Shown piece after piece: positions 23,468 through 29,738 of a DNA stretch of 29,738 bases. Under the pieces are notes generated by a model. The model was given only the letters and a program-made list of their open reading frames with translations, ran no database searches and was not told the origin of the DNA. The first letter of the stretch is position 1; every line of letters begins with the position of its first letter. Location: contig JBDHIF010000029.1 in the NCBI GenBank assembly GCA_039587535.1, positions 1-29,738 on the forward strand. Reading direction: 5' to 3'. The translations under genes and the position numbers were made by a program. The DNA comes from JAWLHJ01 sp039587535. Lineage in GTDB: Bacteria; Gemmatimonadota; Gemmatimonadetes; Longimicrobiales; Gaopeijiaceae.

Positions 23468-26188
23468 ATGGCCGCGCCCCCGATCCTCAGGATGGGAAGC
23501 CTGCTGGCTTTCCTGGCCCTGCTTACGATCCCTCTCCTGCCGCCCCCGCTGGCGCCGCTCGCCACCCTCGACCTCGTTCCGGGCGCCGCCCTACGGGCGC
23601 AGGTGCCGGAGGATGTGGGGACCGTGGCCGCTGGGCTGCTCCTCCGGCGGCTCGAGGGGGTGAAGCGTGTGCTCATGATCGGTGCCCACCCGGACGACGA
23701 GGATTCGGGGTTCCTGGCCGAGATGGCCCTGGGTCAAGGTGCGGAGACGGCGTACCTCTCCCTCACGCGGGGCGACGGGGGGCAGAATCTCATCGGTCCG
23801 GAGCTCTTCGAGGGTCTCGGAGTCATCCGTACCGGGGAGCTCGAGGCAGCGCGGGCCCTGGATGGTGGGCGGCAGTATTTCACGCGTGCGTTCGACTTCG
23901 GGTACTCCAAGACCGCGGCCGAGGCGCTGTCGCTCTGGCCCCGCGAGGCGCTCCTGGCAGACGTTGTGGAGGTGATCAGGAGATTCCGGCCCCAGGTCGT
24001 GGTTTCGGTGTTCAGCGGGACACCCAGCGACGGTCACGGTCACCATCAGGCGGCGGGGGTCATGACACGTGAGGCGTTCCGAGCCGCTGGCGACCCGGAG
24101 CGCTTTCCCGAGCAGCTGGTCGAGGGCCTGGAGGCTTGGCAGCCGCTCAAGCTTCTGCAGACGTCCCGCAGGCGCTTCGTTCCCGAGACGCAGCCGGTGA
24201 ACGGAGAGATCGACATCGCCATGGGGGAGATGGATCGACTCCTCGGTCGCTCTCGGTTCCAGATCGCCATGGACAGCAGGAGCCAGCATCGCTCGCAGCG
24301 CATGGGTGCCGCTCAGCCCCTGGGCCCCATCAGCAGTGGGGTGGTCCTGGTGGATGCCCTCGTGCCCAACGCAGAGGAGGGGGTTTTCTCGGGTGTCGAC
24401 ACGACCCTCGTAGGGCTGGCTTCGGAGCTCCCTGCGGTGATCGGTGCGGGCGTCGCCATGCGACTCGGTGCCTACCGGTCCGCCGTAGGAAGAGCTCGGA
24501 GAAGCCTGGGATCGGACCCACACGAGGCCGCAGTGCACCTTCTGTCCGCCGCCCGCGCCCTGGATACGATTCTCGAGGAGGGCCTCGACGCGGAGGGCGT
24601 GGCGTCGCGTCACCTCCAGCGGACGTTGGCCGAGAAGAGGGCCCTGGTCACCCGCGCGCTGGCGTCGGCTGCCGGCGTCGTGTTCGATGTGCGGGCGTCG
24701 GACGACCTGCTCGTGCCGGGCCAGACGGTCGAGGTCGCCGCGTTCCTGTGGAACGGGAGCGCATTCGGGCTTCGCGACCCCGAGGTGATGCTGGGGCGCC
24801 GGGGGGACGGTTGGGAGGTCACGCGGACCGGGGTGGAAGGTCTCGGTCCCGACGGCATCCTGGCGCCCGGGACCCTGGCCACATGGGGCTTCGAGGTGGA
24901 GGTGCCGGCCACGGCCGAGGCGTCGCGACTCTACTATCTGCGCGAGGACCGGGACGGCGCCATGTACCGCTGGCCCGAAGATGCTTCGCTCCGTGGCCAG
25001 CCGCGGGATCCGGCTACCGTGTCCGGGACCGTGTCGTTTGGCGTGGGAGCCGGCGTGGACGCCGAGGTGTCTCTCGAAAAGCCGTGGCGCTTCGTGGGCC
25101 TCGATCAGGCGCTCGGCGAGTTCGAGGAGCCGGTGCTCGTGGTGCCACGCGTCTCGGTGCGCGTGACTCCGACCCGGGCGGTGTGGCCCGCCCGTGTCTC
25201 AAGCGCGCGTCCGGTGTCCGTGTCGGTGCGAACCGAGGCGGACGAAGGCGCTTCGGGTCAGGTGCGTCTCGAGCCTCCCGCGGGCTGGCGGGTCGTCCCG
25301 GCCGAGCAGGAGTTCGTCCTGTCAGGAGCTGGCTCGGAACGGACGCTCACGTTCGAGGTGGCCCCCACCGATCAGTTGCGCACGGGCGTCCATGGACTGC
25401 GTGCCGTGGCCACGGGTTCCGATGGAGAGACGTATGCGGACGGCTTCTCTCTCGTCGACTATCCCCACATCGAGCGTGCAGTGATGCTGCGCGATGCGGA
25501 GACAGAGATTTCCGTGGTGGACGTCAGGGTCCGGGAGGGGATCCGGCTCGGCTACGTGATGGGCACGGGGGACGACGGACTCGAAGCCATTCGTCAGATG
25601 GGCGTCGACGTCGACCTCCTCACGGTGGATCAGGTCCGGGACGGGGACTTCGATGCGTACGACGTGCTGGTCCTCGGGGTTCGGGCGTACGAAGCGCGCG
25701 AGGAAGTGCGGGCTGCCAACGAACAGATCCTCGACTTCGCCCGCAGGGGCGGCGTGGTCGTGAACCAGTACAATCAGTACGAGTTCTCGAATGGCGGGTA
25801 TGCTCCGCACCGTCTGGTCATTGGACGGCCGGCGCCGCGGGTCTCCGTCGAGACCCAGCCGGTACGCGTGCTGAGGCCGGATGCGCCCGTTTTTACCAGT
25901 CCGAACCGTCTGACCGCCGACGACTTCGACGGATGGGTGCAGGAGCGCGGCCTGTACTTCGCCAGCGAGTGGGACGACGCCTTCGTCCCTCTCCTGGAGA
26001 TGAACGATCCTGGTGAGCCGGCTCGCCGGGGATCTCTCCTGGTGTCGTCCGTGGGCGAGGGCGTGTATGTCTACGCCGCGCTCTCGTTCTTCCGCCAGTG
26101 GTCCCAGCGGGTGCCGGGTGCTTACCGGCTCTTCGCGAACCTGATCTCACTCAATCCGGAGGCGTGGAGGACGTTCGAGGGCCGTTGA
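23468..26188 (+). CDS. Large secreted PIG-L family deacetylase with Ig-like and C-terminal alpha/beta domains
   Basis: Exported protein of 906 residues. The N-terminus (residues 10-45) is hydrophobic and ends near ALRAQ, a likely signal-peptidase site. The PIG-L (LmbE-like) zinc deacetylase domain follows: AHPDDED with His74, Asp76 and Asp77, then LTRGDGGQN, and GHGHHQAAG with His190, His192 and His193 completing the metal site. Known PIG-L enzymes remove acetyl groups from GlcNAc-type sugars. Residues about 420-680 look like beta-sandwich, NEW3-like modules; residues about 690-900 resemble a class I glutamine-amidotransferase-like fold (YDVLVLGVRAYEAR, GGVVVNQYNQYEF) without an obvious catalytic Cys. 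ATG 23468 has GAGGAAGG at 23451-23458; upstream in-frame sequence overlaps the permease. Probably co-transcribed with the importer. Confidence 0.9.
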   Translation: MAAPPILRMGSLLAFLALLTIPLLPPPLAPLATLDLVPGAALRAQVPEDVGTVAAGLLLRRLEGVKRVLMIGAHPDDEDSGFLAEMALGQGAETAYLSLTRGDGGQNLIGPELFEGLGVIRTGELEAARALDGGRQYFTRAFDFGYSKTAAEALSLWPREALLADVVEVIRRFRPQVVVSVFSGTPSDGHGHHQAAGVMTREAFRAAGDPERFPEQLVEGLEAWQPLKLLQTSRRRFVPETQPVNGEIDIAMGEMDRLLGRSRFQIAMDSRSQHRSQRMGAAQPLGPISSGVVLVDALVPNAEEGVFSGVDTTLVGLASELPAVIGAGVAMRLGAYRSAVGRARRSLGSDPHEAAVHLLSAARALDTILEEGLDAEGVASRHLQRTLAEKRALVTRALASAAGVVFDVRASDDLLVPGQTVEVAAFLWNGSAFGLRDPEVMLGRRGDGWEVTRTGVEGLGPDGILAPGTLATWGFEVEVPATAEASRLYYLREDRDGAMYRWPEDASLRGQPRDPATVSGTVSFGVGAGVDAEVSLEKPWRFVGLDQALGEFEEPVLVVPRVSVRVTPTRAVWPARVSSARPVSVSVRTEADEGASGQVRLEPPAGWRVVPAEQEFVLSGAGSERTLTFEVAPTDQLRTGVHGLRAVATGSDGETYADGFSLVDYPHIERAVMLRDAETEISVVDVRVREGIRLGYVMGTGDDGLEAIRQMGVDVDLLTVDQVRDGDFDAYDVLVLGVRAYEAREEVRAANEQILDFARRGGVVVNQYNQYEFSNGGYAPHRLVIGRPAPRVSVETQPVRVLRPDAPVFTSPNRLTADDFDGWVQERGLYFASEWDDAFVPLLEMNDPGEPARRGSLLVSSVGEGVYVYAALSFFRQWSQRVPGAYRLFANLISLNPEAWRTFEGR

Positions 26189-26603
26189 CGATGCGATAGC
26201 GAGCTTCCAGAGCTGCCGCGAGCCCCGCCAGCGAGATGCCGCACCCGAACGTCAGCGGGGTCCAGCGCAGGAGCTGACCCAGCCCGCGCAGGCCAGCCTC
26301 TCGGAGGATCAGGCCATCTAGAGCGAGAATCCGACCGACGTCGGTGGCCGTAAGCCAGAGCGCCAGCATCCATATCGTACCGACGGTCGCCCACACCCAC
26401 GGGCCGTTGGGGATCTCCTGGACGCCTTGGGCCCGAATCCAGTGAACGCTCGAGATCAGGAGTACCGCGGCGGGGCCCGACCAGATGAGGAACGCGGCTC
26501 GCTCGCCCAGGAACGGGCTCCTGACCCAGAGCACCGCCAAAGCCACCAGGGCGGCGGTCCAGGCGAAGGCCAAACCCGTGGCTTGCTTCCTCTGACCGCT
26601 CAT
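26151..26603 (-). CDS. Unknown four-span membrane protein
   Basis: I do not recognise this 150-residue protein. Hydrophobic spans are visible at about residues 10-28, 36-54, 68-86 and 112-134. Few charged residues lie between them (RSPFLGERAA, TATDVGRILALDG), and a short polar tail ends TSSTPPD. The ATG at 26603 overlaps the stop of the upstream lipoprotein gene (ATGA), so it is the last gene of the SSS cassette. Its 3' end overlaps the convergent PIG-L gene by 38 bases. A role as accessory to the symporter or lipoprotein is inference from the coupling. Confidence 0.72.
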   Translation of the reverse strand: MSGQRKQATGLAFAWTAALVALAVLWVRSPFLGERAAFLIWSGPAAVLLISSVHWIRAQGVQEIPNGPWVWATVGTIWMLALWLTATDVGRILALDGLILREAGLRGLGQLLRWTPLTFGCGISLAGLAAALEARYRIVNGPRTSSTPPD

Positions 26604-27154
26604 CTGGGCGCCACCACCTCGGTTGCCAGGTTCCAGCGGGCCCTGGCGGATGCTCCGGGGAGGACAGCGAGGCCCTCTCGAGGGTCGGAGGACGGGGCCC
26701 GCGCGGTGCCGTCGCGACTGGTGTCCCCCGTCGGGTCGGCGTCATGGGCCGCCAAGCGCGGCGGATGGACCACCACGGGTCGGTTCGAGGAAACGCGAAT
26801 CCAGAGTTTTCCGAGAGGCGCTGCTGCGGCGTGGAGCTGGAACCCCCCGGGGCTCGGGTTCAGACATCCCTGGAAGGTGGCGTCGCTGGTGACAGCCAGG
26901 GACACGGCGCCCGCGTTGGGCGGTGGTGTAGTGGAGAACGAGACCGCCCCGCGGACGTTCAGGGGGTCCACCCGGACGAGGACGTCGGCCTGATCTTCTG
27001 GGGGCGCGACTCCGAGGAGCAGGCGGACGTGCAACGTGTCCTTCAGGCCGGCGGGGCCGGTTGTGGACACGCAGGCCACGGTCGGAAGTCCGGCTTCATC
27101 ACACCCTGCGAGCGTGCCCAGCCATACGAGTCCGGTGAGGAATGCGCGTCTCAA
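26600..27154 (-). CDS. Unknown lipoprotein coupled to the SSS symporter gene
   Basis: Predicted lipoprotein of 184 residues that I cannot assign to a family. The signal peptide ends LGTLAGC, a canonical lipobox with Cys18. The mature part (residues 25-125) alternates hydrophobic and polar residues (HVRLLLGVAPPEDQADVLVRVD, AVSFSTTPP, LWIRVSSNRPVVV), suggesting a small beta-sandwich. Two further cysteines (ACVST, QGCLNP) could form a disulfide. The tail is Asp/Arg/Ser-rich. It starts at TTG 27154, overlapping the symporter stop as TTGA, and its own stop overlaps the next ATG. The perfect lipobox, good length and tight overlaps support it as real. Confidence 0.75.
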   Translation of the reverse strand: MRRAFLTGLVWLGTLAGCDEAGLPTVACVSTTGPAGLKDTLHVRLLLGVAPPEDQADVLVRVDPLNVRGAVSFSTTPPPNAGAVSLAVTSDATFQGCLNPSPGGFQLHAAAAPLGKLWIRVSSNRPVVVHPPRLAAHDADPTGDTSRDGTARAPSSDPREGLAVLPGASARARWNLATEVVAPR

Positions 27155-28860
27155 TCCACCGTGCCGGCCGCAGCGCCACCGCTGGCGGGTGACGCATCAT
27201 CAGGCTCCCCGCCCATGCTCAGGAGGAGTCCTACGGCCACGACCGTCACCGCACCGATGACGTTATGCCAGAGGAAGGCCACTGACGGGACCTGGAAAGT
27301 GAAATAAGCGACCAACGACATACCCGCGATGAGCCCGAAGAACGCCCCGCGGCCCCGAGCGCCCGGGATCATCGCCAAGAGGAAGACACCCAGGATGGAG
27401 CCGTAGAAGAACGAGCCGAACCGGTTCACCACCTCGATGAGGGAGCCCAGGGTGGCGGCATAGGTGGCTACGATACAGGCGAACAGCCCCCAAAACACGG
27501 TGGCTCCCTTGGAGACCAGCAAGTAGTGCGCGTCGGTCGCGTCCGGGCGGACCCATCTTCGGTAGAAGTCGATGATGCTGGTGGTGGCCAGCGAGTTGAG
27601 CTCGGAGGAGATGCTGGACATGGCGGCCGCCAGCACACCGGCGATGAAGATGCCCGCTAGCCCGATGGGAAGCTCGGACAAGGCGAATCTGGGGATGATG
27701 TAGTTCACGTCCCGTGAGTCCCGTCCCGTGACTTCCTCGGCCATGGCCAGGGCTTCGGTGCGGATGCCTTGGATCTCGGCTTCGCGATCCAGGAATTCCT
27801 GCATCGCCGCCGACTCGGTAGCCTGGTCCGGTGCGTCGGCTGCCTCGAGCGCTGCCGCCGAGCGGAGCGTGAAGACCTCGTCGTACCGCTCCTGGAGTGC
27901 GCCGTAGGCGTCGCTCCTGGCGTCCACGACGGCCTCCTCGTGCGCCGGATTGAAGAGAAGCGGCGGGCGGACGAACTGGTAGTACATGAACACGCCCACG
28001 CCCACCAGGAGGATCAGGGCCTGCAGGGGGATCTTCCAGTACGCGCTGACCAGGAGCGAGCTGCGCGCCTCGTCCACCGACCGGGCCGTGAGGTAACGCT
28101 GGACTTGGCTCTGATCGGTGCCGAAGTACGAGAGCATGAGGAAGGTCCCCCCGATGATCCCTCCCCAGAAGGTGTACGTCTCACTCAGATCGAAGGAGAA
28201 GTCGAAGGCCTGGAGGCGCCCCGTGGCACCGGCGATGCGCAGCGCGTCGTCGGGCGCTACCGGCATCTGGATCAACAACACGGCCATGATGGCCAGCATG
28301 GCGAACACGATGAGGACCATCTGCTTCACGTCCGCCCACGCCACGGCCTGTACCCCCCCCACCATGGTGTAGATGACGGTGGGGATCCCGATGAGCGCCA
28401 CGGCCCAGACCAGCGGGATCCCGAAGATCGCGCTGAGGACCACACCCGGTGCCGCGATGATTGTGCCCGCGGACATTCCGCGGGACAGCAGGAAGAGAAA
28501 CGCTGTCAGTGAGCGAGTCTTGGAGTCGAATCGCTTTTCCAGGTACTCGTAGGCCGTGAAGACGCCGGAGCCGTGGAGAAAGGGCACCAGGGTCACGCCC
28601 AGGATGACCATCGCGATGGGTAGCCCGAAGTAGAACTGCACGAACCGGATCCCGTCGGTGGCGCCTTGCCCGGGTGTCCCGATCATCGTGATGGCCGATA
28701 GCTGCGTGGCCATGACCGAGAGGCCTACGACCCACCAGGAGAGGCTCTTGTTCGCGACGAAGAAGCCCGCCAGCGAGTCGGTCCCCTTGGACTTCCTGAT
28801 GCCATCGACCACGACATAGAGGACGTACACCACCACGATCACCCAATTCACCCAATGCAT
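27151..28860 (-). CDS. Sodium:solute symporter, SSS family, with a hydrophilic insertion
   Basis: SSS-family Na+ symporter of 569 residues with about thirteen spans. It opens VNWVIVVVYVLYVVVDG, then FFVANKSLSWWVVGLSVMATQLSAITMIGTPG, the first-helix substrate and sodium region. Further family features: LFLLSRGMSAGTIIAAPGVVLS, MVGGVQAVAWADVKQ, FGTDQSQVQRYLTARS, and AGVLAAAMSSISSELNSLATTSIIDFY with the serine/threonine Na2 site segment. Residues about 300-382 form a hydrophilic, Glu/Ala-rich helical insertion between spans. The substrate cannot be predicted; sugars, sialic acid, carboxylates and others occur in this family. The ATG at 28860 shares its A with the stop of a 43-residue upstream gene (TGATG). 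Confidence 0.92.
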   Translation of the reverse strand: MHWVNWVIVVVYVLYVVVDGIRKSKGTDSLAGFFVANKSLSWWVVGLSVMATQLSAITMIGTPGQGATDGIRFVQFYFGLPIAMVILGVTLVPFLHGSGVFTAYEYLEKRFDSKTRSLTAFLFLLSRGMSAGTIIAAPGVVLSAIFGIPLVWAVALIGIPTVIYTMVGGVQAVAWADVKQMVLIVFAMLAIMAVLLIQMPVAPDDALRIAGATGRLQAFDFSFDLSETYTFWGGIIGGTFLMLSYFGTDQSQVQRYLTARSVDEARSSLLVSAYWKIPLQALILLVGVGVFMYYQFVRPPLLFNPAHEEAVVDARSDAYGALQERYDEVFTLRSAAALEAADAPDQATESAAMQEFLDREAEIQGIRTEALAMAEEVTGRDSRDVNYIIPRFALSELPIGLAGIFIAGVLAAAMSSISSELNSLATTSIIDFYRRWVRPDATDAHYLLVSKGATVFWGLFACIVATYAATLGSLIEVVNRFGSFFYGSILGVFLLAMIPGARGRGAFFGLIAGMSLVAYFTFQVPSVAFLWHNVIGAVTVVAVGLLLSMGGEPDDASPASGGAAAGTVD

Positions 28861-28991
28861 CAGAGACCGTACCTGAGCTGGAGGGCAGCGAGGAGGGCGA
28901 GCGCGACGACCTGGACTGCGAGGACGCGAAACAGGGTGCGCCGGAAGCGCGCTCGCGCCTCCGCCTTGTTGGGGGGTGGGTCGTTGCGCAT
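28860..28991 (-). CDS. 43-residue single-span membrane protein preceding the symporter
   Basis: A short open frame running from ATG 28991 to a TGA that shares one base with the symporter ATG. The product has a charged N-terminal half (NDPPPNKAEARARFRRTLF), one hydrophobic helix (FRVLAVQVVALALLAALQL) and a five-residue end. Positively charged residues before the helix predict an N-in orientation. An in-frame GTG at 29003 would add four residues. The TGATG junction and the clean single-span design argue that it is translated. Several SSS and related symporters are encoded next to small membrane partners, so a helper subunit is plausible, but I do not recognise the family. Confidence 0.6.
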   Translation of the reverse strand: MRNDPPPNKAEARARFRRTLFRVLAVQVVALALLAALQLRYGL

Positions 28992-29087
28992 GACGGCTCT
29001 CACGAAGGGGAAGAGGGGTCCGTCCCGTGGGGCGACGCTACCTTCGGCACACCGGAGGGGCGGCGCAAGTCGCCGGTGGCGGCGGGG

Positions 29088-29738
29088 TCAGTCTCCGAGG
29101 CACACGCCCAGGGCACGGGCTGTCTGGATGACGTCGCCGTCCAGGGGCACCAGCTTGGTCTTGGCGACGGCCTCGCCGAGAGGCACTGCGAGAACCTGAG
29201 GGGGGTCGAGCGCCACCATGCAGCCGAAATGGCCCTCGGAAAGAAGCTTCACCGCGGCCGTTCCGAACCGGAGGGCCAGGAGACGGTCGTAGGCGATCGG
29301 GCCACCGCCACGCTGCAAGTGCCCCAGGACCATCTCTCGAGTCTCACGACCGGTCCGGTCCGCGATCTCATCGGCGACCTTGTGGGCTAGACCACCCAGC
29401 CGCTGTTCCCCATTCCCCTCGGCCTTGAAGACCGGCTCACCGCCTATCGGGAAGGCGCCCTCGGCCACGACTACGATGGCGAACCTGTGCCCGGCTTCGT
29501 ATCGCGCCTGCACCTTGGCGCACACCCTGTCGATGTCGTAGGGGATTTCCGGTATGAGGATCACGTCTGCTGTGCCCGCCAGTCCGGCGAAGAGCGCGAT
29601 CCATCCTGCGTGGCGCCCCATGAGCTCCACGACCATGACTCGTTCGTGGGACTCGGCGGTGGAGTGCAGCTTGTCGATGGCGTCCGTGGCCGTCTCGACG
29701 GCCGTGAGGAATCCGAAGGTGAGCTCCGTGGCATCGAG
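29088..29738 (-). CDS. pfkA: 6-phosphofructokinase, C-terminal part (5' end outside the window)
   Basis: The minus-strand frame stays open to the window edge and encodes the last 216 residues of an about 340-residue phosphofructokinase, which phosphorylates fructose 6-phosphate in glycolysis. Conserved segments in order: GFLTAVETATDAIDKLHSTAESHERV, MVVELMGRHAGWIAL with the substrate-contacting Met-Gly-Arg, VILIPEIPYDID, FAIVVVAEGA, REMVLGHLQRGGGPIAYDRLLALRFG with the sugar-phosphate-binding His/Arg, and AVKLLSEG. The residues that separate ATP- from pyrophosphate-dependent enzymes lie in the missing N-terminal part, so the phosphoryl donor cannot be stated. The internal ATG at 29636 is not the start, because conserved sequence precedes it. 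Confidence 0.93.
   Translation of the reverse strand, partial: LDATELTFGFLTAVETATDAIDKLHSTAESHERVMVVELMGRHAGWIALFAGLAGTADVILIPEIPYDIDRVCAKVQARYEAGHRFAIVVVAEGAFPIGGEPVFKAEGNGEQRLGGLAHKVADEIADRTGRETREMVLGHLQRGGGPIAYDRLLALRFGTAAVKLLSEGHFGCMVALDPPQVLAVPLGEAVAKTKLVPLDGDVIQTARALGVCLGD

Noticed and set aside
27769..28512. A 247-residue plus-strand open frame, and similar long frames opposite or inside other genes (for example 3599-4417, 10098-10850, 3027-4271)
   Set aside because: They lie antisense to or out of frame with clear genes (SSS symporter, polX, aldo/keto reductase). Their products are Arg/His/Gly-rich low-complexity translations typical of GC-rich shadow frames, with no motif.
1..29738. 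CRISPR arrays, insertion sequences, phage or toxin-antitoxin modules
   Set aside because: No regularly spaced repeats, transposase or integrase motifs, or toxin-like small gene pairs were seen. The window reads as ordinary chromosomal operons.

Overview
This window is a dense, GC-rich chromosomal stretch with housekeeping-type genes on both strands, short intergenic gaps and many 4-base start/stop overlaps. Nothing in it looks like a phage, plasmid, insertion sequence or CRISPR array. The gene content (plant-type FabI, large secreted PIG-L protein, BMP-type nucleoside ABC importer, SSS and NSS sodium symporters, Tat-exported aldo/keto reductase, lipoproteins and an OmpA/Pal-like protein) points to a Gram-negative, aerobic heterotroph. 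The style resembles Gemmatimonadota or a related phylum. That placement is inference from family flavour, because no rRNA is present.

Layout. Positions 1-275 (-) hold the 5' end of a class V aminotransferase. Positions 552-6568 (+) hold ligA (broken by an out-of-frame deletion near 2250), polX, a Ca2+/Na+ antiporter and a DUF2157-like membrane protein. Positions 6680-9670 (+) hold fabI, a class III aminotransferase and a small secreted lipase-like hydrolase. Positions 9687-9955 hold a tRNA-Glu/tRNA-Val transcription unit with a recognisable promoter and a long terminator-like hairpin. Positions 10053-11015 (-) encode a Tat-signal aldo/keto reductase. Positions 11125-13784 (+) are a metal-resistance operon: a CadC-type ArsR repressor whose probable operator lies inside its own promoter, then a ZntA-type P-type ATPase. 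Positions 13794-18692 (-) hold fluC, an OmpA-family lipoprotein, an aconitase-family enzyme with its swivel domain first, and an NSS symporter. Positions 18825-26188 (+) hold a complete BMP-type ABC importer (lipoprotein, double ATPase, two permeases) followed by a 906-residue secreted PIG-L protein. Positions 26151-28991 (-) hold a tightly overlapped cassette: a 43-residue single-span protein, an SSS symporter, an unknown lipoprotein and an unknown membrane protein. Positions 29088-29738 (-) hold the C-terminal two-thirds of 6-phosphofructokinase.

How the genes work together. The clearest functional unit is the CadC/ZntA pair. The repressor keeps a three-cysteine soft-metal site and a complete secondary zinc site, and it controls a Zn/Cd/Pb efflux pump. 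The BMP importer is a self-contained uptake system, and the PIG-L gene 95 bases downstream is probably co-transcribed, suggesting extracellular deacetylation linked to uptake. The least explained parts are the SSS-lipoprotein-membrane cassette with its tiny leader protein, the aconitase with reversed domain order, and the split ligA. No intergenic gap exceeds 300 bases; the longest (276-551) contains no gene that I can support.
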